Assembly (NCBI GenBank): GCA_018662715.1 | Contig: JABJFP010000236.1 | Span: 1-7,875, forward strand | Reading direction: 5' to 3' | Source of the DNA: Methanobacteriota archaeon | Lineage (GTDB): Archaea; Thermoplasmatota; Poseidoniia; Poseidoniales; Poseidoniaceae | Length of the DNA stretch: 7,875 bases | In this document: piece by piece, positions 1 through 6,157 of the stretch | Numbering within the stretch: position 1 is the first letter of the stretch | How the letters are laid out: each line of letters opens with the position of its first letter | Program-made: the position numbers and the translations under genes | The notes under the pieces: generated by a model | Told to the model about the DNA's origin: nothing | What the model saw: only the letters and a program-made list of their open reading frames with translations | Database searches by the model: none

Positions 1-897
1 CACCCCGTCTGTAGCGGCAAAGATAAGTCGGTGTGAATCTGGAAGGAAGCCTGCATTTTCGCAACTAGTAGTGAAGGAGTCCGAAGTTCCTGAAACGATG
101 TCTGTGATTCGTTCAGAGATTAAGGGTGAAAAGCAAAACTTCAGTGATGCACGAAGTTCTCCCTCTCCAAGGAGTTCATCGTTCGCAACATCGTCACCTC
201 GCCCATCATCAACTCCAAACAAGAGTATGAATCCTTCAGCGCATAAGTACGAAGGAGCATCATGCCGTTCGATCAGAGCAGATGAACCGTTTACGCCCGA
301 ATTTCCATCAATTCCTTGCTGGCCGTTCATTCCAGGCAGTCCATTGGTTCCGTTACAAATCACATGACGGCTTACAACTTCTTCTTCGTCAAGAGCATCA
401 CTAAAATCTTCATCAATTCCAGTGGAGATCACGACTCCTCCCTGAAGACATTCTTCATCTCCAATTGGAAGTTGTGCGGTTATCGCCATTGATGGCGCTG
501 GGGAAATTCCGTTTGTTCCAGGAATTCCGGAACTGCCAGAACTGCCTTGGAGTCCATTGCATACGATTGAAGAAGTAGAAATCTCATCGAAATCCAAAAT
601 ATCATTTTTGTTGACGTCAATCCCTGCTTGAAGTTCAGTTCCACCTTGGTAGCACTCATCTCCTTCGTTGAGCTCAATACTTTGCACCAACATTGCCTCA
701 GAAGAACCGAAAGCGTCTCCTTGGGTGAGTAAGTAATGATTGTATCCTGCAAGTCCCAAGGCAGATACAATCAGTAGAACTTGAAGAACAGACCACATTT
801 TATTCGTTGAATCTTGGTTGTCTTCATCTTGTTGAGAACCGCCCCCCTGTTCCTGATTTCTTTCTTCGTGATGTTCTCGTTGGGTTTGATGAACCAT
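1..897 (-). CDS. Membrane-anchored extracellular protein with EF-like Cys repeats and Gly-X-Y linkers (3' end outside window)
   Basis: The visible 299 residues read as a hydrophilic, Gln/Glu/His-rich N-terminus (1-33), one transmembrane helix (about 36-56), then three Cys-bracketed repeats at C82-C113, C150-C181 and C219-C255. Repeats one and two carry EF-hand-like loops (D94, N96, N98, D102, E105; D162, D164, S166, D170, E173); the third is degenerate. Repeats one and two are each followed by a Gly-X-Y run (glycines at 115-130 and 183-204). The last residues, RLIFAATDG, resemble the start of an ELWxxDGT-type surface repeat, which would continue beyond the window. The lack of a signal cleavage site and the mid-N-terminal helix suggest a signal anchor with the repeats outside the cell, perhaps calcium-stabilised. 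The inner ATG was chosen because it leaves room for divergent promoters; an in-frame ATG pair at 945/942 would add 16 residues, and neither start has a good Shine-Dalgarno. The biological function is unknown; it may be adhesive or cell-surface structural. Confidence 0.8.
   Translation of the reverse strand, partial: MVHQTQREHHEERNQEQGGGSQQDEDNQDSTNKMWSVLQVLLIVSALGLAGYNHYLLTQGDAFGSSEAMLVQSIELNEGDECYQGGTELQAGIDVNKNDILDFDEISTSSIVCNGLQGSSGSSGIPGTNGISPAPSMAITAQLPIGDEECLQGGVVISTGIDEDFSDALDEEEVVSRHVICNGTNGLPGMNGQQGIDGNSGVNGSSALIERHDAPSYLCAEGFILLFGVDDGRGDDVANDELLGEGELRASLKFCFSPLISERITDIVSGTSDSFTTSCENAGFLPDSHRLIFAATDGV
133..654 (-). repeat. Three degenerate protein repeats (Cys-GG...D-x-N/D loop...Cys) inside the surface protein
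   Basis: Units lie at 559-654, 355-450 and 133-243. Units one and two share the order C-x-x-GG, G-I-D, an EF-like acidic loop, then V/I-C-N-G, with 31 residues between the bounding cysteines; unit three is looser, with 36. Collagen-like Gly-X-Y runs follow units one (499-555) and two (280-351). The repetition is at protein level and the DNA is strongly diverged, so this is not a recent duplication. The layout recalls uncharacterised repeats (DUF7151-like, named from memory) in marine microbial surface proteins. Confidence 0.65.
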
Positions 898-1007
898 GGT
901 ATGGCGAATGCATTCATCGGATTCAAGGTTGTTCCCGTTCATCATTTGGGGGGCATATCTTTCCAATGAAGGGGTGAATTGATGAAGCACAGTGTCTTGG
1001 ACGGAAT
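898..1007. promoter_or_regulatory. Divergent intergenic spacer
   Basis: This 110 bp gap separates the minus-strand surface protein gene from the plus-strand aconitase X gene and must hold both promoters. I see no strong TATA box or Shine-Dalgarno. The best candidates are GAATTGATG near 976-984 for the plus gene, about 25-30 bp before its ATG as expected for a leaderless archaeal transcript, and AGATATG at 954-960 on the minus strand for the surface protein. Both are weak. The minus-strand frame stays open across the whole spacer, so part of it could be coding if the upstream ATG at 945 is used. Confidence 0.35.
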
Positions 1008-2786
1008 ATGGACATCCCTGAACGGTTGCTTGGTCAACTAAACGGTGAGGAAGGCCCAACTCGGCAAAAAGCAGCACGATTGGTCCTTGACCTTGCTGAA
1101 ACAGCCAAGGCTGATGGATTTGTTGAAGCAGTACACGCTCACGTTTCAGGTGTTTCAGTAATTACTGGTGGTCACGGTTTGCGTCAATTCTTAGCCGACC
1201 TTTCGGAGAGCAGCGACGGTAGAGTTTCCATTCCGACGACCCTAAACTCTGCAGGTTGCGACCATGAAAAGATGGACGAAATGGACATTGCGTGGCCAAA
1301 TTTCCTTGAACAACAGTTCGAAATCATTCAGGCTTATGAGGAACTTGGAATTCAAGCGACCCTATCATGCACTCCATATGACCGAGGTGTTGATGACGGC
1401 TCGGGAATTGCTTCATGGGCAGAATCCAATGCCGTATGTTTCTCAAACACATGGACGTCCCTCATCACCAATCGGGAATCTGGCCTTTCTGCTTTGGCAA
1501 CAGCACTAACCGGTTATGCTCCTCGCTGGGGGCTTCATTTGCCCGAACACCGAATGCCAAACATGTTGGTTCACGTTGAGGCAAAACTGTCTGATTTGTC
1601 CGACTGGTCTGTTCTTGGCGATTGGATTGGGAAGCAAGTACGCCCAGAGTGGGACATGCCCTTTGGACCAATGCCTCTTGTGACCGGCCTCCCTTCCTTC
1701 ATCAGTTTTGCCTCTAAGAAAGCCTTGACTGCCGCTGCTGCAAATTACGGTTGTGCTCTTCTTTGGGCAGATGGACACTCTGCTGACCCTCCATTAAGTC
1801 GGACTGAAGACGGATGGGCTGCACCAGAATCAGGATGGCAGGGAGCGTTGACATTCACAGAAAAGGACCTTGGGAAGAGATACGACGAATTGGCTCCAAC
1901 CGGACAGGTGGATTTGGTGGTAATCGGCTGTCCGCAAGCCAGCCTTGAAGAAATCCGTACCACTGCTTCTGCCGTACGCTCGCACATGGAAATGGGGAAG
2001 CGTATCCCTGACCATCGATTATGGGTGTTTACTTCAGGTGAGAATTACGAACTTGCCCGTGCCGACGGGTCGTTGGATTTACTCGAAGATGCCGGAGCCC
2101 TTATCCTCAAGGATACGTGTCCCGAAGTGACACCTTATAATCGCAGCAAATACAACCACTTGCTAACAAATTCGCTGAAGGCTGAGCACTACCTGACAAG
2201 CGGGCTAAATCGCTTGCCGACAAGTGTTATGCCCATCCAAGGGCGTGTTTTACACGCCTTTGACCCAACCCTAAGTGCAGGTGAACGCCCCACGCTCCAA
2301 GCCAAAGCCCAACCTCAACACGCGAGTAATAAATCCCATCAAACAGGGGAAGCCAGCCTTTTGGGTGAAGGTTTGAACTCTCAGGATGATTTTGTAGTGA
2401 CTGGGCCTGCAATGGTAAGCGATGTCCCGATAACCTACCTCGGTTACGTCAATCGAGATACAGGGGTAATTGAAGAAACTGGCCACCCATTGGACGGTCA
2501 AGCAATTGAGGACACGATTTTGATCTATCCAAAGGGTTCTGGGTCAACAGTCGCACCTTATGTGCTGATGGGCCTTCTTTACACCGATAAGGGTCCTAAA
2601 GGAATCGTTAATCGCGATGTGTGTGCATTGACCCTTCCTGCATGTTCTCTGTTGAACCTACCTTACGGTCATGGATTTGATGAAGACCCTTGCTTGGCCA
2701 TTAACAACGGTGATTTGGTGGAACTACGAAGAAGCGGCTCCACCGTAACGCTAACGGTTCTTGAACGAGTAAAGGTGGACTCATGA
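1008..2786 (+). CDS. Aconitase X family dehydratase, large and swivel (small) domains fused
   Basis: This 592-residue protein matches both aconitase X (AcnX) subunits in one chain. The large catalytic part (about 1-415) carries HAHVSG (43-48), PTTLN (76-80), CTPY (121-124), WAESNAV (137-143), TNRESGLSALA (154-164), GLHL (175-178), GCPQAS (307-312), DTC (369-371) and TNSLKAEHY (387-395). A polar linker (about 420-460) leads to the swivel domain (about 462-592), with GPAMVSD (466-472), GHPLDG (492-497), a Gly/Ser loop YPKGSGST (507-514) and GPKGIVN (529-535). C121, C308 and C371 sit in conserved blocks and may bind the iron or Fe-S centre. Known AcnX enzymes dehydrate mevalonate 5-phosphate (archaeal isoprenoid synthesis) or cis-3-hydroxy-L-proline (bacteria); the sequence alone does not decide the substrate. 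An in-frame TGA near 975 and no intervening ATG support the start. The gene is translationally coupled to a downstream epimerase gene. The family call is firm; the substrate is open. Confidence 0.9.
   Translation: MDIPERLLGQLNGEEGPTRQKAARLVLDLAETAKADGFVEAVHAHVSGVSVITGGHGLRQFLADLSESSDGRVSIPTTLNSAGCDHEKMDEMDIAWPNFLEQQFEIIQAYEELGIQATLSCTPYDRGVDDGSGIASWAESNAVCFSNTWTSLITNRESGLSALATALTGYAPRWGLHLPEHRMPNMLVHVEAKLSDLSDWSVLGDWIGKQVRPEWDMPFGPMPLVTGLPSFISFASKKALTAAAANYGCALLWADGHSADPPLSRTEDGWAAPESGWQGALTFTEKDLGKRYDELAPTGQVDLVVIGCPQASLEEIRTTASAVRSHMEMGKRIPDHRLWVFTSGENYELARADGSLDLLEDAGALILKDTCPEVTPYNRSKYNHLLTNSLKAEHYLTSGLNRLPTSVMPIQGRVLHAFDPTLSAGERPTLQAKAQPQHASNKSHQTGEASLLGEGLNSQDDFVVTGPAMVSDVPITYLGYVNRDTGVIEETGHPLDGQAIEDTILIYPKGSGSTVAPYVLMGLLYTDKGPKGIVNRDVCALTLPACSLLNLPYGHGFDEDPCLAINNGDLVELRRSGSTVTLTVLERVKVDS
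2773..2777 (+). promoter_or_regulatory. Shine-Dalgarno site for the epimerase gene, inside the end of the aconitase X gene
   Basis: AGGTG lies five bases before the ATG at 2783 and matches the conserved anti-Shine-Dalgarno tail of 16S rRNA. It supports this start and coupled translation, since start and stop share ATGA (2783-2786). Confidence 0.7.
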
Positions 2787-3772
2787 CGAAACGTATCCTG
2801 GTCACCGGGGCTGCAGGTTTCATCGGTTCTTCATTGTGCGAGCGACTGGTTGAAGACGGACACCGTGTTGTAGGCTTGGATAACTTGTTCCGAGGGCAAC
2901 TCAAACACCTCAGCGCTCTTGAACATCTTGAAGAGTTCCATTTCATAGAGGGAGACGCTCGTGAAGACTCCGTGCTGGATACGTGTGAGGCGATTTATGG
3001 CGGTTTTGACCTTGTTCACCACCTTGCAGCCATCAACGGAACGCGTTGGTTTCACGAGGCGGCAAGAGATGTCATCAATGTCAACATCAACACAACGCTC
3101 GCCACTCTTGCTGCGGCTGAACGTTGGAATGCCAGATACGTGTTTGCATCTTCACCAGAAGCCTTTGGAGAAGAGGAACTGATGCCTCTAAGTGAGAGTT
3201 CAGCAAGTTCCTTTCCTTCGGCTCACCAACACCAGCGTCATTCATACGGGGGGAGTAAATATCTTGGAGAAGTGGCGTTGCAACATGCTGTTGCTTCCGG
3301 TCTTGACGCTCGAATTGTTCGTCCTTTCAACGCGTACGGGTCAAGGTTACTTGGAGACGACTACGGCCAAGTGATCGGGATGATGTTCCAAGCTGTAGCA
3401 TCAAATCAGTCCATTCAAATTCATGGGGACGGTTCTCAGACCCGATGTTTTACCCACATTGATGACGTTGTGGACGGCTTCGTACGTGCGGGCGCCTTGG
3501 ACGGTGATGTCGTTGAAAACAAACCGCTACATGGATGCTCGTTCAATATCGGAAGTACAGAGGAAGTCAGCATCACAGAATTGGCGAATTCCATCAAGAA
3601 TGCTGTTGATGACCCGGATGTACGTGTCATCAATACTGAGGGCTACCACGGTGATTCAAAGCGTCGTGTTCCCGATTGCACATCAGCGGAACATTTGCTT
3701 GGTTGGAAATGCTCGACTTCGTTAGAAACCGGATTAAAGCGAGTTTGGCGAGAACTGAATCTTCAGCCATAA
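2783..3772 (+). CDS. NAD-dependent epimerase/dehydratase, extended SDR family (nucleotide-sugar type)
   Basis: This 329-residue protein is a full-length extended short-chain dehydrogenase of the kind acting on nucleotide sugars. It has the Rossmann glycine motif GAAGFIG (9-15), an acidic residue D33 ending strand two (NAD rather than NADP preference), DLVHHLAA (76-83), an active-site Ser region FASSPEAFG (121-129), the catalytic YGGSK (Y155, K159), RPFNAYG (180-186), and the substrate-domain signature GDGSQTRCFTHIDD (215-228). The C-terminal DCTSAEHLLGWK is also typical. Closest subgroups by eye are UDP-glucose/glucuronate 4-epimerases and UDP-glucuronate decarboxylases; I cannot pick one. 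The start overlaps the aconitase X stop by 4 bp and has an AGGTG site. The 3' end overlaps the convergent flavin-reductase-like gene by 10 bp. The likely role is supply of an activated sugar for surface glycans or glycolipids, but the coupling to aconitase X leaves other substrates possible. Confidence 0.92.
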   Translation: MTKRILVTGAAGFIGSSLCERLVEDGHRVVGLDNLFRGQLKHLSALEHLEEFHFIEGDAREDSVLDTCEAIYGGFDLVHHLAAINGTRWFHEAARDVINVNINTTLATLAAAERWNARYVFASSPEAFGEEELMPLSESSASSFPSAHQHQRHSYGGSKYLGEVALQHAVASGLDARIVRPFNAYGSRLLGDDYGQVIGMMFQAVASNQSIQIHGDGSQTRCFTHIDDVVDGFVRAGALDGDVVENKPLHGCSFNIGSTEEVSITELANSIKNAVDDPDVRVINTEGYHGDSKRRVPDCTSAEHLLGWKCSTSLETGLKRVWRELNLQP

Positions 3773-4566
3773 TGCTTGGTGACTCGTTTTTTCCATCCGC
3801 TTGGAGCCGGCGTCATGTCGTCCCTTCCGTGCTGGCAGAGAACTGCCAATCCACCATCAGGGGCGGTCTTTGAAGAAAACCACACCGCCTTGACTCGCAT
3901 GACGGCAATTCGTGCAACTGCGCCAGGGAGTTCGTGTTCCTCGACATATTCGGCCTCGATCGCTGCAATACTTTCGGACAACAGAAGAGGTTGAGAATCA
4001 ACGGTTTGCAAACCATCAATGAGCAATCCTTCATCTTCTCCCAGAGGGAGCGGAGTCGCTGTTTCGTCAACGAGTTCCACACCACGTTGTGTGGCTGGCA
4101 TTAAGTTGAGAAGAATTCGGCCTGAAGTTCGCATGTTTGTTAGCGTGTCACGATGACGCCCGTCCTTGTGTACTGAAAACGATGCTGTGAGATAAGGCGG
4201 TGCGGTTGAAACGGCCATAACAGATGAAAGCGGTGCAAAATTTCGCTTTCCTTCGGAGTCCAGGGTTCCGGCGATTACGACGGGGCGAGGTGAAAGGACA
4301 TTGTTCAGCCAAGTACTTCGCTCTACGTGGGTCATTTCATCAACATCAAGACGATTGATGGGTTGAGCATGGTCAATGTTTTCCTCAAACCATCGGTCCA
4401 GTGTCCCGTCCGCAATTTCTTCAATGGCATGCTGATTGAATTCCACATATGCTTCCCATCGGGGGATTTCCTCATTTTCTCCCCGTTCCTTCTTTCGGGC
4501 GATCGACGCCTTAGCGTATGTGTTGCAACGTTCTAAAAATGCTGTGACAATTGATTGTTCATCCAT
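3763..4566 (-). CDS. Flavin-reductase-like FMN-binding split-barrel protein with N-terminal extension
   Basis: The central and C-terminal part (about 88-240 of 267 residues) resembles the flavin reductase-like / DIM6-NTAB family: SPRPVVIAGTLDSEGKRNFA (92-111), PLSSV (112-116), APPYL (122-126), then a GRHRDTLTNM segment (136-145) and ILLNLMP (151-157). Such proteins bind FMN in a split beta-barrel and reduce flavin, or use it in electron transfer. Residues 1-87 are charged and mostly helical, with no match I recognise, and are not part of a standard family member of about 150-200 residues. No signal peptide or membrane segment is visible, so it should be cytoplasmic. It is the last gene of a three-gene operon: its ATG follows the acetyltransferase TAA with no spacer, and a weak GAGG lies about 10 bases upstream. 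The substrate and partner oxygenase, if any, are unknown. Confidence 0.82.
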   Translation of the reverse strand: MDEQSIVTAFLERCNTYAKASIARKKERGENEEIPRWEAYVEFNQHAIEEIADGTLDRWFEENIDHAQPINRLDVDEMTHVERSTWLNNVLSPRPVVIAGTLDSEGKRNFAPLSSVMAVSTAPPYLTASFSVHKDGRHRDTLTNMRTSGRILLNLMPATQRGVELVDETATPLPLGEDEGLLIDGLQTVDSQPLLLSESIAAIEAEYVEEHELPGAVARIAVMRVKAVWFSSKTAPDGGLAVLCQHGRDDMTPAPSGWKKRVTKHYG

Positions 4567-5046
4567 TTAATTCGCCTCTTGTTTGGTGTCATATTCATTC
4601 CTTGTCATCAGAAAAGAAGCCGGGTTCCCTACCCACACTTCATGTTCTGGAAGGTCTTTAGTGAGGACGGAGCCAGCACCGAGAACGCTTCTTTTGCCAA
4701 TATTACATCCAGCAATAACAGTGACATTTCCTCCTAGGACTGCACCTTGTGCAATGTGGATAGGCGCCCACTTGTTTGAGTCCCCCGAAGGAGGAAATCG
4801 GTCATTGAGTAGGGTGGCGTTTGGGCCAATGAAAACATCGTTTCCTAGCACGGAGCGGTCCGCAATATATGCGGATCCTTGAATTTTACAATTTTGACCG
4901 AGAGTTACTTCCTGTCCAATATGGGCTAATGCCCCAATAGAGGTGTTTGAACCAACCGTTGTTCCCTTGCCAATGTGGCACGGCCACCAAGCCACGGCTC
5001 CATCTCCAAGGTCAATGCGTTCTCCAGTAAGGGGATGTTCTGGCAT
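4567..5046 (-). CDS. Left-handed beta-helix acyltransferase, WbpD/WlbB-like N-acetyltransferase
   Basis: The 159 residues are almost wholly hexapeptide repeats of a left-handed beta-helix: coils at about 24-80 (HIGKGT, TVGSNT, SIGALA, HIGQEV, TLGQNC and so on) and 95-131, interrupted by a loop with NDRFPP (81-86) and ended by KDLP and GNPAS (140-144). This layout, including the NDR-P loop before the second coil block, matches trimeric acetyl-CoA-dependent transferases such as WbpD/WlbB, which N-acetylate amino groups of UDP-sugar uronates. The substrate here is inferred only from that resemblance. The protein should be a cytoplasmic trimer. It lies between a peroxiredoxin gene and a flavin-reductase-like gene, 9 bp from the former and 0 bp from the latter, so it is surely co-transcribed. 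A strong GAGGTGAT site upstream fixes the start. The nearby epimerase gene, on the opposite strand, could act in the same sugar pathway. Confidence 0.87.
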   Translation of the reverse strand: MPEHPLTGERIDLGDGAVAWWPCHIGKGTTVGSNTSIGALAHIGQEVTLGQNCKIQGSAYIADRSVLGNDVFIGPNATLLNDRFPPSGDSNKWAPIHIAQGAVLGGNVTVIAGCNIGKRSVLGAGSVLTKDLPEHEVWVGNPASFLMTRNEYDTKQEAN

Positions 5047-5049
5047 GAA

Positions 5050-5057
5050 ATCACCTC
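5050..5057 (-). promoter_or_regulatory. Strong Shine-Dalgarno overlapping the peroxiredoxin stop codon
   Basis: On the minus strand GAGGTGAT lies three bases before the acetyltransferase ATG and matches the 16S anti-Shine-Dalgarno over eight bases. The TGA stop of the peroxiredoxin gene (5056-5058) shares its G and A with this site, so terminating ribosomes sit directly on the next gene's start signal. Confidence 0.8.
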
Positions 5058-5541
5058 AATCGCTGAGGGATAATTCACGCATGAGCATGTCAACGTGCCC
5101 TTTGGCTTTTACATTGTATCTGCACCATGCCAAGGTCCCATCGGCGTTGATGACAAAAGTTGACCGAGCGCAACCCATGTACTCCTTGCCGTAATTTTTC
5201 TTGAGGCGCCAGGTTCCAAATGCATGGTGAAGGGATAGGTCTTCATCCATGAGGAGTGGGAAATTGAGATCTTGTTTCTCAATGAATCTACCATGTGATG
5301 CGGATGAATCCTTTGAGACGCCCAGAACAACGTAGCCCTCGGTTACGAAACGAGCCATATTGTCTCGAAAATCACAGGCCTGCGTGGTACATCCGGGAGT
5401 CGAATCCTTTGGGTAAAAATAGAGGATGACTTGCGTTCCTTGTGCGTTGTATTCGCTTAATTGATGCGTTGTTCCATCTTGATCGATTACGGTAAAGTCA
5501 GGGGCTAGGTCTCCAGGAGACAAGGATACGGTGTCGCTCAT
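5056..5541 (-). CDS. bcp: Peroxiredoxin, Bcp/PrxQ type (thiol peroxidase)
   Basis: The 161-residue protein has the thioredoxin-fold peroxiredoxin pattern at normal family length: GDLAPDF near the start (10-16), YFYPKDSTPGCTTQACDFRD (41-60), and the late RSTFVI (126-131). C51 in the TPGC motif is the peroxidatic cysteine, with T48, P49 and R126 forming the usual active site. C56, five residues later, is the resolving cysteine typical of atypical two-cysteine Bcp/PrxQ enzymes. It reduces hydrogen peroxide and organic hydroperoxides in the cytoplasm at the expense of thioredoxin-like donors. It is the first gene of the minus-strand operon, followed after 9 bp by the acetyltransferase. No Shine-Dalgarno sits at the correct distance from its ATG, suggesting a short or absent leader. 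C124 and C140 are additional cysteines without an assigned role. Confidence 0.95.
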   Translation of the reverse strand: MSDTVSLSPGDLAPDFTVIDQDGTTHQLSEYNAQGTQVILYFYPKDSTPGCTTQACDFRDNMARFVTEGYVVLGVSKDSSASHGRFIEKQDLNFPLLMDEDLSLHHAFGTWRLKKNYGKEYMGCARSTFVINADGTLAWCRYNVKAKGHVDMLMRELSLSD

Positions 5542-5725
5542 GATGAAAGGGAGATGGCCGTCCTCCTAAACCCATTGCATCTCGTTTTGTCCTTGTGATT
5601 CTATGATGTGGGGCGCAATACTCGCCTTTCCCATTTATGCAAGGTGAATAAAATTCCATCCATCGTGAATAAAAAAGGGGTTTGCAACCGATTCTTTCAA
5701 TAACCGGCGGGCCGCAGTCTTGAGC
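5542..5725. promoter_or_regulatory. Divergent promoter region with tandem GTGAATAAAA repeats
   Basis: This 184 bp gap holds the promoters of the peroxiredoxin operon (minus) and the helical/secreted protein pair (plus). Two exact copies of GTGAATAAAA lie at 5644-5653 and 5665-5674, with starts 21 bp apart, about two helical turns. They may be TATA-like elements or paired binding sites for a regulator. Other A/T patches are CATTTATG at 5632-5639 and CAATAA near 5698, the latter about 27 bp before the ATG at 5726. I see no tRNA or hairpin terminator here. Confidence 0.45.
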
Positions 5726-6157
5726 ATGGTCGGCGCACGTATGTCTCGTAAGACGCGTCGGTATTTCAAGAAAATACAGCGTGCTACGACTAAGTTCATG
5801 CTCCAAGAAGTGGCCAGTGCCATACAAACCGAGCTGGATAAGCGTCATCTTTCCTACGATGAAGCGCTAATGCTTGGAAATCTCATTCAAAATAGGGCTG
5901 ACCAAGTCCCTGGGGACGGAATTGTCTATGCCATATCCGACCGAGATGCATACCGAAGGACGCTGGAATTGTACCTACGGGACGCCCTTCTTACCAGAAC
6001 AGAACAATTGCTTTTGTGGGAAGAACGGCGCAGATTAGGAATCAGCGAAGATGAGCACGAACACCTTTTGAATCAACTCTTAGCCCAATGGAAGCGTCAA
6101 GGCAAGAACGTGACCATCGACCGATTTACCAAACCAGGGGGTACGGGCAATGTCTAA
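5726..6157 (+). CDS. Small helical protein of unknown function
   Basis: The 143-residue protein has a strongly basic N-terminus (MSRKTRRYFKKIQR, from residue 6) and is predicted almost entirely alpha-helical, with charged amphipathic segments at about 12-40, 43-60, 72-88 and 90-124. The stretch TRTEQLLLWEERRRLGISED (90-109), followed by EHEHLLNQL, looks like a helix-turn-helix hairpin of the type seen in EF-hand-like or TerB-like folds, but no catalytic or metal motif is convincing. It has no cysteine, signal peptide or membrane segment, so it is probably cytoplasmic, perhaps membrane- or nucleic-acid-associated through its basic end. ATG 5726 was chosen; TTG 5720 and ATG 5741 are alternatives, none with a Shine-Dalgarno. 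It overlaps the secreted protein gene by 8 bp, so the two are coupled and probably related in function. I do not recognise the family. Confidence 0.75.
   Translation: MVGARMSRKTRRYFKKIQRATTKFMLQEVASAIQTELDKRHLSYDEALMLGNLIQNRADQVPGDGIVYAISDRDAYRRTLELYLRDALLTRTEQLLLWEERRRLGISEDEHEHLLNQLLAQWKRQGKNVTIDRFTKPGGTGNV

Noticed and set aside
71..367. Plus-strand open frame of 98 codons rich in Ser and Pro
   Set aside because: It is antisense to the surface protein gene, whose frame shows a membrane helix, Cys repeats and Gly-X-Y runs; the Ser/Pro richness is the mirror of those codons.
480..770. Minus-strand open frame of 96 codons
   Set aside because: It overlaps the surface protein gene on the same strand in another frame and has no family resemblance; it is a shadow, not a sign of a frameshift, since the main frame is unbroken from 897 to 1.
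898..1007. Possible small RNA or structured element in the first divergent spacer
   Set aside because: No stable hairpin or tRNA-like fold is apparent by eye, and the length is just what two promoters need.
5562..5567. AGGAGG on the minus strand upstream of the peroxiredoxin gene
   Set aside because: It ends about 20 bases before the ATG, too far for a Shine-Dalgarno, and the small frame starting at 5577 that it interrupts is not convincing as a gene.
5498..5848. Minus-strand open frame of 116 codons spanning the spacer before the peroxiredoxin gene
   Set aside because: It crosses both the start of the peroxiredoxin gene and the start of the helical protein gene, shows no recognisable domain, and would occupy the only promoter space available.
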